The notes beneath the pieces are model-generated. The model was not told the origin of the DNA, did no database searches, and saw only the letters and a list, made by a program, of their open reading frames with translations. From the NCBI GenBank assembly GCA_028864955.1, contig JAGWLE010000021.1:1-10671 (forward strand): a DNA stretch of 10,671 bases. The letters are read 5' to 3'. Shown here piece by piece: positions 1 through 7,349 of this stretch (the first letter of the stretch is position 1; every line of letters starts with the position of its first letter). A program made the translations under genes and the position numbers. This DNA comes from Patescibacteria group bacterium (GTDB taxonomy: Bacteria > Patescibacteriota > Minisyncoccia > Phycocordibacterales > PALSA-1337).

Positions 1-1095
1 TATCTGGCGGCTATGTCGCGCGCTGACGTGCCTGATCGCGTTATGAAGATTTTGCCGAATTTCTATCTTTTTGTCGATGAATTCCAGAATTTTGCCAATG
101 CTTCATTTGCCGACATTCTCTCCGAAGCCCGCAAATACAAGCTCAATCTGACCATAGCCCACCAGTATATAGAGCAAATGGATGAGGTCGTACGGCCAGC
201 CGTGTTTGGCAACGTCGGCACGATGATCTCATTCCGCGTCGGCGCCACTGATGCCGAAGTGCTGGAAAAGGAGTTCGCGCCCGTATTCACCATGGAGGAT
301 CTGGTCAATCTCGGTTTCGCCCAGGTATATCTCAAATTGATGATCGACGGCCTGTCATCCTCACCGTTCTCGGCCACCACGCTGCCGCCGATCGTCCATC
401 CCGACACTTCGTATGTCAAGGATATCGTCGGTTCATCACGCGAGCAATTCGCTCGGCCGCGGGCCAGAGTGGAAGAAGAAATCGTCAAATTCCATGAAGC
501 GGTGATCCGTCCGGTGCGTCAGGCGGCGCCTGTCATGCCGACATCGCCGACATCGCCAACATCGTTGACACCGCCAACATCGCCAACATCGTTGACACCG
601 CCGAAAACCGGCGGACATGCGGATATTCAGCCAAAACCTGCGCATGATGATCCGGCTCACCGTCTGCCGCCCCTGCCAAAAGCCGCCAAGCCGACGGAAA
701 CGCACAAACCCTTCTCTAACTTGAAAGACATGACGGCAAAGCCCATATCGCTGTCCAGCCTGGCGCCAAAACCGCCAGCCAGAGATTCCAAGCCGCCGGC
801 AACATCGGAGCCTCAGCCGCGCCCTCAGCCGAAAATTGACGCAAAGATGCCGACGGAGAAAAACCTCAATGATCTGAAGAGCGCTCTCTCTGCTGTTCTT
901 TCCAAGAATGCCCAGCCGAAACCGGCCAGCGCTGATCGTCCGCCACATGCCGGCACATCCCCGGCTATGCCGCAGCCTCCCCGATCGACCGCTCCTCTGC
1001 AGGCGCCTACCCCCGCGGCCCTGCCTGATAACAAGCCGCAGACTGCCGTCGAGGTTCCCGAGGATGTTCTATCCGATGTATTGAAAGTCGACTAA
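1..1095 (+). CDS. VirD4/TraG-like coupling ATPase, C-terminal part (5' partial)
   Basis: The frame is open from base 1, so the N-terminus, including Walker A, lies upstream; the ATG at 13 is internal. The 364 visible residues begin with a hydrophobic strand ending in Asp26-Glu27 (FYLFVDEFQNF), a Walker B motif. Next come a helix with SEARKYKL and an AHQY sensor-like motif near residues 53-56, as in the TraG/TraD/VirD4 (TraM-recognition) ATPases that feed substrates to type IV secretion or conjugation channels. The globular fold seems to end near residue 165. About 180 residues of Pro/Ala/Lys/Ser-rich, probably disordered sequence follow, and the protein ends with a short acidic-hydrophobic peptide (PEDVLSDVLKVD). 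Inside the tail are short hydrophobic motifs (FSNLKDM, ISLSSL, NLNDLKSALSAVL). Family membership is inferred from motifs. Whether it moves DNA or protein, and whether it relates to the glycan genes that follow 20 bases later, cannot be told. Confidence 0.8.
   Translation, partial: YLAAMSRADVPDRVMKILPNFYLFVDEFQNFANASFADILSEARKYKLNLTIAHQYIEQMDEVVRPAVFGNVGTMISFRVGATDAEVLEKEFAPVFTMEDLVNLGFAQVYLKLMIDGLSSSPFSATTLPPIVHPDTSYVKDIVGSSREQFARPRARVEEEIVKFHEAVIRPVRQAAPVMPTSPTSPTSLTPPTSPTSLTPPKTGGHADIQPKPAHDDPAHRLPPLPKAAKPTETHKPFSNLKDMTAKPISLSSLAPKPPARDSKPPATSEPQPRPQPKIDAKMPTEKNLNDLKSALSAVLSKNAQPKPASADRPPHAGTSPAMPQPPRSTAPLQAPTPAALPDNKPQTAVEVPEDVLSDVLKVD
541..603 (+). repeat. 9-nt tandem repeat in the Pro-rich tail (seven units)
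   Basis: Seven consecutive 9-base units of the type ACATCGCCR occur in frame, with variants ACATCGTTG and ACACCGCCR. They encode tripeptides of the form Thr-Ser-Pro, Thr-Ser-Leu and Thr-Pro-Pro. A higher-order 27-base duplication is visible: 551-577 and 578-604 differ at one base. The array lies in the likely disordered tail of the ATPase and keeps the reading frame, so length change by slippage would be tolerated. The two TTGACA hexamers inside it are a by-product of the repeat. Confidence 0.85.
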
Positions 1096-1101
1096 GAGTG
1101 T

Positions 1102-1106
1102 GGAAG
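1102..1106 (+). promoter_or_regulatory. Shine-Dalgarno-like GGAAG deciding the start at 1116
   Basis: GGAAG lies nine bases before the ATG at 1116. It favours that ATG over the in-frame GTG at 1098, which has no such element and would add six residues ahead of the conserved beginning of the glycosyltransferase fold. Few other starts in the window have a clear element, since most are coupled to the preceding stop. Confidence 0.5.
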
Positions 1107-1115
1107 TATGGAATT

Positions 1116-2336
1116 ATGCGTCGCATCCTCATATTTTCCACGGCATACTACCCGCATCAGGTTGGCGGGGCAGAAGTGGCTATCAAGGAGATTACGGACC
1201 GGTTGCCTGCGGACCAATTTGCTTTCGATATGATCACCGCCCGACTGACGCGTCAGGCATCGCCGCATGAGCGGATCGGCGGCGTGAATGTCTATCGCAT
1301 CGGTTTTGGCATGGCCATCGACAAAGTACTCGTGCCGTTCTGGGGCGCGTTCAAGGCCATGATGCTCAATGCCCGGCAGCCATACCAGGCATTTTGGCCA
1401 GTTATGGTTTCTTTTGCCGGCGGTGCGGCATACATCGTTAATATTATTCGAAACATTACCGGCAGAGCTCTCATTCCCGTCATTCTCACGCTGCAAGAAG
1501 GCGATTCTCAAAGCCATATCAAATACCGGCGAGGCGGTCTCATCGGCGCATCGTGGCATCTGGCTTTGGCGCGAACCGATCATCTGACCGTCATCAGCGA
1601 TTATCTGGCGCGACAGGCCCGCGCCTACGGTTATAAAGGCGAAATCACGCTCGTGCCAAATGCGGTCGACGTCGAGCGTTTTTCGCGCGCACTGGCGCCG
1701 GCCGCCCGAAGGGAATTGAGGGCGGCGCTCGGCTTCGAAGATGGAGATACGATCATGGTCACGTCGTCCCGACTGGTTAAGAAAAACGCCGTATCGGATA
1801 TCATCGAGGCGCTGACGTTTCTCGATACGTCGTACAAACTGTTGATCCTCGGCGATGGCGAGGAATACCAGCGTTTAAATGATCTGGCGGACAAGTTGAA
1901 AGTCAGAGACAGGGTCGTGTTCACAGGCTACGTACCTCACGCCGGCGCGGACGAGGCGGCGGCTGGCACGACGCCTTTGGCGCGATCAAAGCCGTCATTG
2001 CCAGCGTATTTGAGGGCTGCCGATATCTTTGTGCGTCCGTCTCTTTCCGAAGGTCTGGGCAACTCGTTCCTCGAAGCTATGGCCGCCGGCCTGCCGGTGA
2101 TCGCCACGCCGGTCGGCGGCATTCCCGAGTTCCTGACTGACGGCCAAACCGGGCTTTTTTGCGAGGTCGGCAATCCGCGATCGATCGCGCAAAAAGTCGA
2201 GAAACTCATGAAGGATCCCGAATCGCGCGAATATATCATCCGACAGGCCGCTCTCCTGGTGCGGAACCGCTACAGTTGGCCGCGTATCACTGGAGAAATC
2301 AAAATCGTCTTTGTCCAGAGCAGTGTCGCGGTATAA
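1116..2336 (+). CDS. GT-B glycosyltransferase, GT4-like (first of five in a row)
   Basis: A cytosolic enzyme of 406 residues that would transfer a sugar from a nucleotide donor to a growing glycan. The N-terminus (MRRILIFSTAYYPHQVGGAE) is the first strand and glycine loop of the acceptor-side Rossmann domain. The donor domain shows VPNAVDVERF, SSRLVKKN (Arg219, Lys222/Lys223) and an intact EX7E motif (Glu312 and Glu320 in SEGLGNSFLEAMAAG), followed by PVIATPVGGIPEFL. This is the most canonical GT4 member of the cluster. I chose the ATG at 1116 because of the GGAAG element and because the fold starts there; GTG 1098 is possible. Odd point: residues 276-294 form an Ala/Gly/Thr-rich insertion where relatives run directly from FTGYVPH into LPAYLRAADIF. 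It begins 20 bases after the ATPase gene and its stop overlaps the next start. Donor and acceptor are unknown. Confidence 0.9.
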   Translation: MRRILIFSTAYYPHQVGGAEVAIKEITDRLPADQFAFDMITARLTRQASPHERIGGVNVYRIGFGMAIDKVLVPFWGAFKAMMLNARQPYQAFWPVMVSFAGGAAYIVNIIRNITGRALIPVILTLQEGDSQSHIKYRRGGLIGASWHLALARTDHLTVISDYLARQARAYGYKGEITLVPNAVDVERFSRALAPAARRELRAALGFEDGDTIMVTSSRLVKKNAVSDIIEALTFLDTSYKLLILGDGEEYQRLNDLADKLKVRDRVVFTGYVPHAGADEAAAGTTPLARSKPSLPAYLRAADIFVRPSLSEGLGNSFLEAMAAGLPVIATPVGGIPEFLTDGQTGLFCEVGNPRSIAQKVEKLMKDPESREYIIRQAALLVRNRYSWPRITGEIKIVFVQSSVAV

Positions 2337-2337
2337 T
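2311..2337 (+). promoter_or_regulatory. Possible promoter-like pair inside the end of the first GT gene
   Basis: A perfect TATAAT at 2332-2337 lies 15 bases after TTGTCC (2311-2316, 4 of 6 to the sigma-70 -35 consensus). The -10 overlaps the stop and start codons of the two flanking genes. Transcription from it would begin near 2344-2345, at the second in-frame ATG of the next gene, so any mRNA would be leaderless. The spacer is short and the hexamer also encodes the last Val and stop, so chance is a strong alternative. Confidence 0.2.
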
Positions 2338-3370
2338 GAAGGACATGAAAATCCTCATCGCTTCAGGCATATATCCACCCGATATCGGCGGCCCGGCGCA
2401 GTACGCCAGGAATCTTTACGAGACATGGAAATCCAAAGGCTACGATGTTAAAGTCGCCGCCTACCGCTGGGAGCGTGCCCTGCCGCCGGGTATCCGGCAT
2501 CTCTTGTACTTTACCAAAATCCTCCGCAAGGGTTGGAATGCCGACCTTATCCTTGTACTCGATACGTGGTCTGCCGCCGTGCCGACGATGTTCGCTGCCA
2601 AGTTGATGCGGAAGAAATACATTATTCGTACCGGCGGAGATTTTCTTTGGGAATCATACGTCGAACGCACGGGTGATCTGGTCATCTTCCGCGATTTTTA
2701 TCAAACGCGTGTGGATACGCTGTCGGGCAAGGAACGATTGATATACCGCTGGGGCGGGGCAGCGTTGCGGAGTGCAGCCAAAGTTATTTTCAGTACTGAT
2801 TGGCAACGTCAAATATTTGTGCCAGTCTATCATCTCGAAAACGCCCGTACTGCCATCGTCGAAAATTTCTGCGGACAGCGACAGACAACGACTGAACCCG
2901 ATAACCGCTCATTTATCGGCGGCACACGTTCTCTCAAGTGGAAAAATCTCGATTTTCTCAAGGATGCATTTGAATCTGCACGTGAAGGTGTTCAGAGATA
3001 CGGTTTACTGGACATCGATCTTGATACGGGTAAAGCTGTTTACGACAGCTTTGTGGAAAAGATAAGACATTCATATGCGGTTATTCTTACGTCATTGGGA
3101 GACATCAGCCCAAATATGATATTTGATGCCATCCGCGTTGGCACACCGTTTATCCTTACGAAAGAAACAGGCGTCGCTGATCGTGTTCGTGACTGCGCGC
3201 TCTTCGTCGATCCACAAAACAAAAAAGACATTATCGACAAGATCGTATGGCTGTCCGATCCAAAAAATCGCGCTATGCAAGCCCAGAAAGTCAGACGATT
3301 CACATGGGTCCACACCTGGGAAGACATTGCCCGTGAGATCGAAGTTGTGTTTGAGAAGATCGCAGGCTGA
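2336..3370 (+). CDS. Divergent GT-B glycosyltransferase (DX7D variant)
   Basis: 344 residues. The beginning (MKILIASGIYPPDIGGPAQY) is the standard GT4 N-terminal strand and glycine loop. A segment rich in aromatics follows (residues about 100-135). The donor domain has TRSLKWKN (Arg198, Lys201, Lys203) in the place of the usual basic phosphate-binding residues. The usual EX7E motif reads as Asp256-X7-Asp264 (GDISPNMIFDAIRVGTPFIL), and ADRVRDCALFVDP occupies the usual C-terminal donor-loop position. The protein is somewhat shorter than typical GT4 enzymes, mainly between the basic motif and the acidic motif. I chose ATG 2336 because it overlaps the previous stop (TAATG); ATG 2345 is a good alternative, since the fold begins there. 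The frame extends further upstream to 2159, but that part lies inside the previous gene and has no glycosyltransferase features. Activity is inferred; the substitution may mean altered chemistry or loss of activity. Confidence 0.83.
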   Translation: MKDMKILIASGIYPPDIGGPAQYARNLYETWKSKGYDVKVAAYRWERALPPGIRHLLYFTKILRKGWNADLILVLDTWSAAVPTMFAAKLMRKKYIIRTGGDFLWESYVERTGDLVIFRDFYQTRVDTLSGKERLIYRWGGAALRSAAKVIFSTDWQRQIFVPVYHLENARTAIVENFCGQRQTTTEPDNRSFIGGTRSLKWKNLDFLKDAFESAREGVQRYGLLDIDLDTGKAVYDSFVEKIRHSYAVILTSLGDISPNMIFDAIRVGTPFILTKETGVADRVRDCALFVDPQNKKDIIDKIVWLSDPKNRAMQAQKVRRFTWVHTWEDIAREIEVVFEKIAG

Positions 3371-3384
3371 TCGCATTGCATCTC

Positions 3385-4533
3385 ATGAAATCATCGATCC
3401 ATCTCATCATGATCTCTATCGACCACGCCATCTTTATCGAGGGCAGTCCGGTACGTGCACGCATGGAACATTTTGGCGCATTGGTTGACGGCATCGACAT
3501 CATATCTCTCGGTGCAAGTGAGGGCAACTCTGTATTGAAATTGGCGAACGGTGTGACCGTGCACCCGATCGCATCAAACTCAAAGATCGCCGCTGGCTGG
3601 ACAGCCATCCGCATGGCAAAGAAGCTCGCTCGGGAAAATACCGTCGTCGTTTCGCAAGACCCATTTGAGCTCGGGCTCATCGGCGTTGTGGCTTCGTGGC
3701 TCACGAGGCGGCCGCTCAATGTCCAGGTCCACATAGATTTTTTTAACCCGTATTTTCGCCAAGAATCACTGCGCCAGCGCTTCCAGGCATTGATCGCTCC
3801 GATCTCATTGTTCCGTGCGGCGAGCATTCGCGCCGTTTCGGGCAAGATCGCTACCTATCTGCGCGATTCGCTCGACATATCTGCCTCCAAGATCACCATC
3901 GCGCCGATATTCGTGGACATGCAGAAAGTCCAGACTATGCCGACATCCGTCGATCTGCACGCTCTCTATCCGCAATATGACTGGATCGTGCTCGTGGCAG
4001 CACGATATGTCAGACAGAAAAACATCCGTTTGGCCATCGAAGCTTTTGAGCTTTTCAGAGAATCGCATCCAAAAGCCGGACTCGTCATTGCCGGCCGCGG
4101 CCGCGAGGAACAAGCCATACGCGACATGATCGTTGACCGCAGTCTCGAACGGTCAGTCCAGCTCGGCTCATGGTCGGATCAGTTTGTCTCGTGCATGCGC
4201 ACCAGTGATGTTTTTGTGATGTCTTCGGATTACGAGGGTTGGGGCATGACTGTTGTCGAAGCGGCTGCCTGTGGCAAGCCGATCATCATGACTGATGTCG
4301 GCTGTGCCGGCGAATTCATCGTCAGTGAAAAGAACGGCTTGGTGGTGCCGCCGCGTGACCCGGCAGCCCTGTCCGCGGCCCTCGAGCATTATTATGTCAA
4401 CCGCGCCTTTGCACTCAATATGGGCAAGGCCGCCCTGCGAGATGCTTCGACATATATGACAGTCGATGAGAATGATCAGCTGGCTCTAGCCTCATGGCAG
4501 CATGCGATTGAGGCCGCTTCTTCGTCATCATGA
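3385..4533 (+). CDS. GT-B glycosyltransferase, GT4-like
   Basis: 382 residues. The N-terminal strand is LIMISIDHAIF, followed by SPVRARMEHFGALVD, an early segment I recognise from glycosyltransferases of Patescibacteria in which a 'sequence of speakers' region replaces the glycine loop. The N-terminal domain contains SQDPFELGLIG, and the acceptor-facing part QVHIDFFNP. The donor domain has ARYVRQKN (Arg207, Lys212), GLVIAGRGREE and an intact EX7E (Glu284 and Glu292 in YEGWGMTVVEAAACGKPII), then GCAGEFI and NGLVVPPRDP. It starts 14 bases after the preceding stop. No clear ribosome-binding element is visible; TTG 3376 and ATG 3409 are alternative starts, and ATG 3385 keeps the whole first strand. 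Its stop overlaps the next start by four bases (ATGA). By motif it should be catalytically competent; sugar specificity is unknown. Confidence 0.88.
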   Translation: MKSSIHLIMISIDHAIFIEGSPVRARMEHFGALVDGIDIISLGASEGNSVLKLANGVTVHPIASNSKIAAGWTAIRMAKKLARENTVVVSQDPFELGLIGVVASWLTRRPLNVQVHIDFFNPYFRQESLRQRFQALIAPISLFRAASIRAVSGKIATYLRDSLDISASKITIAPIFVDMQKVQTMPTSVDLHALYPQYDWIVLVAARYVRQKNIRLAIEAFELFRESHPKAGLVIAGRGREEQAIRDMIVDRSLERSVQLGSWSDQFVSCMRTSDVFVMSSDYEGWGMTVVEAAACGKPIIMTDVGCAGEFIVSEKNGLVVPPRDPAALSAALEHYYVNRAFALNMGKAALRDASTYMTVDENDQLALASWQHAIEAASSSS

Positions 4534-5585
4534 AACTCCTTATCCTGGCGCAAAAAATCGATGAGCGCGATCCGATATTCGGTTTCTTTCATCGCTGGAT
4601 CATAGAGATCGCCAAGCATTGTGAACGGGTGACAGTCATCTGTCTCTATGAAGGAACGCATGCGTTGCCGGCTCATGTTCACGTCTATTCGCTTGGCAAG
4701 GAGTCAGGTTCTTCGCGCTTGAAGTACCTAAAAAATCTTTATACATATATCTGGCAATTTCGCCATGAATATGAAGCCGTTTTTGTTCATCAAAACCAAG
4801 AATACGCCATTCTAGGCGGCCTCATCTGGCATCTCATGGGCAAGCGAGTATACCTGTGGCGCAACCATTATGCCGGTTCGTGGATTACAAATTTGGCCGC
4901 ACTCGCGTGCACCAAAATCTTTTGTACATCGAAATTTTCGTATACGGCTCGATTTAAACAAACAGTATTCATGCCTGTCGGTGTTGATACAGATATATTC
5001 AGGGCCGACTCAAACGGTGGAAGTTTTTTGCGTGCCTCACATTCGATACTCTCTCTCGGTCGGATCGCGCCATCAAAGAAGCTGGATCAATTCATCGCCG
5101 CTATTGGAATTGTCAAGACGAATAACATCGCATTTACAGCTTCGATTTACGGCGACTATCTGCCGCGAGATAGAGAGTACTTCGATCATTTGAAGGAATC
5201 AGTGGAAAAGTTCGGCCTAGAGTCTTACGTCTCATTCAAGCCAGGCGTTCCGAACGAAGAAACACCTGTCATATATGCATCTCATGAAATCTTTGTAAAC
5301 ATGAGTCCGAGCGGTATGTTCGATAAGACCATATTTGAGGCTATGGCTTGCGAAACGATCGCCCTAAATTGCAACAAGAACTTGACGGATAAGGTCGATG
5401 CGGCATACATCTTTGCTGAAGACGATGAGCAAGAACTGGCGGCAAAATTACAAAAGCTCCTGCAGATGCCGCCCGCAGAACTGCGTTCGCGCGGTGCAGA
5501 ACTGCGACACTTCGCCGAGAGCAATCATTCACTGAAGATGTTGGGAAATCGTCTGGCAGAGGAGATGCGCACCCCGACCACATGA
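4530..5585 (+). CDS. GT-B glycosyltransferase lacking the first acidic residue of EX7E
   Basis: 351 residues. The N-terminal strand is MKLLILAQKID, with GFFHRWIIEIAK as the first helix, a segment typical of GT4 enzymes that scan for retained acceptors. The donor domain shows MPVGVDTDIF, SLGRIAPSKKLDQF (Arg178, Lys183) and VNMSPSGMFDKTIFEAMACE. The second acidic residue is Glu270, but the position eight residues earlier is Gly262 rather than Glu. I recall the same SGxxDKxxxEAMA pattern in other GT4 proteins, so this is probably a subfamily trait rather than decay. Both ends overlap neighbours by the four-base ATGA arrangement, indicating translational coupling. Part of the gene is AT-richer than its surroundings (21 of 60 G+C in 4741-4800), which may reflect separate origin. 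The product is cytosolic or peripheral to the membrane, with no signal peptide or membrane segment. Confidence 0.86.
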   Translation: MKLLILAQKIDERDPIFGFFHRWIIEIAKHCERVTVICLYEGTHALPAHVHVYSLGKESGSSRLKYLKNLYTYIWQFRHEYEAVFVHQNQEYAILGGLIWHLMGKRVYLWRNHYAGSWITNLAALACTKIFCTSKFSYTARFKQTVFMPVGVDTDIFRADSNGGSFLRASHSILSLGRIAPSKKLDQFIAAIGIVKTNNIAFTASIYGDYLPRDREYFDHLKESVEKFGLESYVSFKPGVPNEETPVIYASHEIFVNMSPSGMFDKTIFEAMACETIALNCNKNLTDKVDAAYIFAEDDEQELAAKLQKLLQMPPAELRSRGAELRHFAESNHSLKMLGNRLAEEMRTPTT

Positions 5586-6739
5586 AGAAACCTTTGAACA
5601 TATTCATGATCAACTATGACTGGCGGGACATATTCCGCACATCGTTTGTCGAGCTGCACGACAAACTCGAGCGTGATCAGCTTGGGCCGGATTACAATAA
5701 ATTCTTTTTCTTATCATGGGCCAACGTTTCCTATATGGAAAGGAATGGTCTGTATGAAACCTGGCATATTCGTACACGTCTCTACAAGCTCAAGCCTTTG
5801 CTTGATTTCATAACGATCTTTAAGGTTCGTGAAGCAGTGAAACGTTTCGCTCTCAAGTCTGACGCCTGGTTGACCTACGATTTCGGCATGCTACCGGCGC
5901 TACGGCTGGCCAAGAAGGCATTTGGCGGCAAAGTCGTGCTCTGCGTGAGCAGTCAGCCGCACCTCTATTCAAAGACGCGCAGATTTGGCGCTATCAAAGG
6001 TCTTTATTCCTGGCTCGGTGAACGTCTCTGGTGGCGTTTGGCCGATCATTTCTTCACGATTAACGAGAATATGAAGTCTTATCTCATGAATATTGGCATA
6101 CCGGCAAATCGCATAACTGTCTTTTATGTCAATACGATTGATCGTGATATGAGATATATTGCCGCTGCCGCCAAGGGCAAGGTCCGAGCAGAGTACGCTA
6201 TCCCGGCATCGACAAAGATTCTCTTAACTGTGGCGCGGTTGGAATCAGAAAAGAATTATCCAAAACTTCTCGAACTATTCGCCGGTCTCGGTCCCGGATA
6301 TGTGCTCGTTGCTCTCGGGCGGGGAAGTCTGCTCGACACGCTCAAGGATCAAGCCAAAAGGCTCGGCATCGAAAACAGGCTGATATTCCCGGGCTTCATT
6401 CATCGCGACGACATCTGGAATTATTATGCGGATGCTGACGCCTTCGTGCTCTTGTCGCAAGCCGAAGCGCTCGGACTTGTCTTCTGGGAGGCTATGCACA
6501 TGAATGTCCCGGTCATCGGCAGTGCAGCCGACGGCATTGTCGAGACCATAGGCGAGGACGGCCTGCGCGGCAGGATCTGGCGCGAGATTGACGGCCAAGA
6601 GGGCTTTAACGAGCGCGTTAAGTTCGCCGTCAGGCCAAGTCCCGAGAGAGATGCTATGCTTGTACGTGCCAGGCAGTTTGTCGACCGTCAGCGCCAGAAT
6701 AAAGTGACATTCAATGACGTACCCGTATTTGAAGCATAA
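5582..6739 (+). CDS. GT-B glycosyltransferase, GT4-like
   Basis: 385 residues. The N-terminal part (NIFMINYDWRDIF) differs from the usual glycine-loop start, and residues about 50-80 are aromatic and charged. The donor domain is recognisable: FYVNTIDRDM, TVARLESEKNYPKLLELF (Arg219, Lys224), VALGRGSLLDTLK, RLIFPGFIHRDDIWNYYADADAFVLLS, and an intact EX7E (Glu295 and Glu303 in AEALGLVFWEAMHMNVPVIG). It should therefore be an active retaining glycosyltransferase, with donor and acceptor unknown. The ATG at 5582 overlaps the previous stop by four bases. The last 26 bases are shared with the methyltransferase gene that follows, read in another frame, so translation of the two is probably linked. 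No signal peptide or membrane helix is present. Confidence 0.87.
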   Translation: MKKPLNIFMINYDWRDIFRTSFVELHDKLERDQLGPDYNKFFFLSWANVSYMERNGLYETWHIRTRLYKLKPLLDFITIFKVREAVKRFALKSDAWLTYDFGMLPALRLAKKAFGGKVVLCVSSQPHLYSKTRRFGAIKGLYSWLGERLWWRLADHFFTINENMKSYLMNIGIPANRITVFYVNTIDRDMRYIAAAAKGKVRAEYAIPASTKILLTVARLESEKNYPKLLELFAGLGPGYVLVALGRGSLLDTLKDQAKRLGIENRLIFPGFIHRDDIWNYYADADAFVLLSQAEALGLVFWEAMHMNVPVIGSAADGIVETIGEDGLRGRIWREIDGQEGFNERVKFAVRPSPERDAMLVRARQFVDRQRQNKVTFNDVPVFEA

Positions 6740-7349
6740 TTGGAAGCCGAGTTTTCTCTACATGGTGAGGTCGCGTCTCTCTGGTCGCAGTTTTCTCTAT
6801 GAGTTCTATTTCAAAGGCAAGAAGACACTCGATGTCGGCTGCGGTGAGGGCGAGTTCTTGAAGCATGATAGGGATCTCATAACGGGTTTTGATCCAAATA
6901 CGCGTGTGATCGAACGTCTCAAAAGCGAAGGTTTCGCTGTTCAGACGGCCACTGGTACAAAAATGCCTTTCAATGATTCAGCGTTCGAAATGGCGCACTG
7001 CCATAACGTCATTGAACACCTCGATGTGGCGACGGCCTATGCCATGCTCAAGGAAACTGCTCGCGTACTCAAGCCCGGCGGCTCGCTTGTTTTGAGTTCA
7101 GAAGTTGTCACTCGAAAATTTTGGGAAACATTCGGCCACATCAAACCGTATCCTCCGGCGGCTGTCATCAAACTCCTTCGGCCGGACAGCAGGGAAGAAT
7201 TCGAGGGCGTCGGCGATTTTGAGCCTGTCGGACTTTTCTATATCGGCGATCTCTATCACAATAAACTCTGGTACTTTATCTCGTTCGCACTCGGCTATTT
7301 CACGCCGCTGTTTCGCCGTGAATATTTCCTGGTGCTCCGCAAAAAATAA
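6714..7349 (+). CDS. Class I SAM-dependent methyltransferase (glycan or lipid acceptor likely)
   Basis: 211 residues with the type 11-like methyltransferase pattern. Motif I is LDVGCGEGEFL (Gly42, Gly44, Gly46), Asp60 in GFDPN sits at the end of the second strand and would hold the SAM ribose, MPFNDSAFEMAHCHNVIEHL (residues 84-103) is the motif II/III region, and ARVLKPGGSLVLSSE is the post-III strand. A hydrophobic C-terminal tail (YFISFALGYFTPLF) may touch the membrane. The position between glycosyltransferases suggests O-methylation of a sugar or of an acceptor, for instance capping a chain, but this rests on context only. The start at 6714 gives a 26-base overlap with the preceding gene; ATG 6762 is the next option but loses residues that lead into the fold. 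It is followed directly by the GtrA gene with no gap (TAA then ATG). Confidence 0.85.
   Translation: MTYPYLKHNWKPSFLYMVRSRLSGRSFLYEFYFKGKKTLDVGCGEGEFLKHDRDLITGFDPNTRVIERLKSEGFAVQTATGTKMPFNDSAFEMAHCHNVIEHLDVATAYAMLKETARVLKPGGSLVLSSEVVTRKFWETFGHIKPYPPAAVIKLLRPDSREEFEGVGDFEPVGLFYIGDLYHNKLWYFISFALGYFTPLFRREYFLVLRKK

Noticed and set aside
565..597. Two TTGACA hexamers resembling -35 promoter elements
   Set aside because: Both come from the in-frame tandem repeat, and neither has a reasonable -10 sequence 16-18 bases downstream.
436..948. 170-residue minus-strand frame rich in Arg, Cys and Trp
   Set aside because: The composition is the mirror of the Pro/Ala/Thr repeat tail of the ATPase gene; the apparent RCWRCQRC repeats are only the 9-nt repeat read backwards.
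2150..2162. Run of T after a G/C stretch, terminator-like
   Set aside because: There is no inverted repeat before the T run and it lies within the conserved C-terminal domain of a glycosyltransferase. The T run near 8250 was dismissed for the same reason.
2159..2335. Upstream extension of the second glycosyltransferase gene
   Set aside because: The frame is open but overlaps the C-terminal domain of the preceding enzyme and encodes no family features; the conserved fold begins at 2336-2345.
3123..3488. 121-residue plus-strand frame across the junction of two glycosyltransferase genes
   Set aside because: It is out of frame with both real genes, has a random basic composition and no domain.
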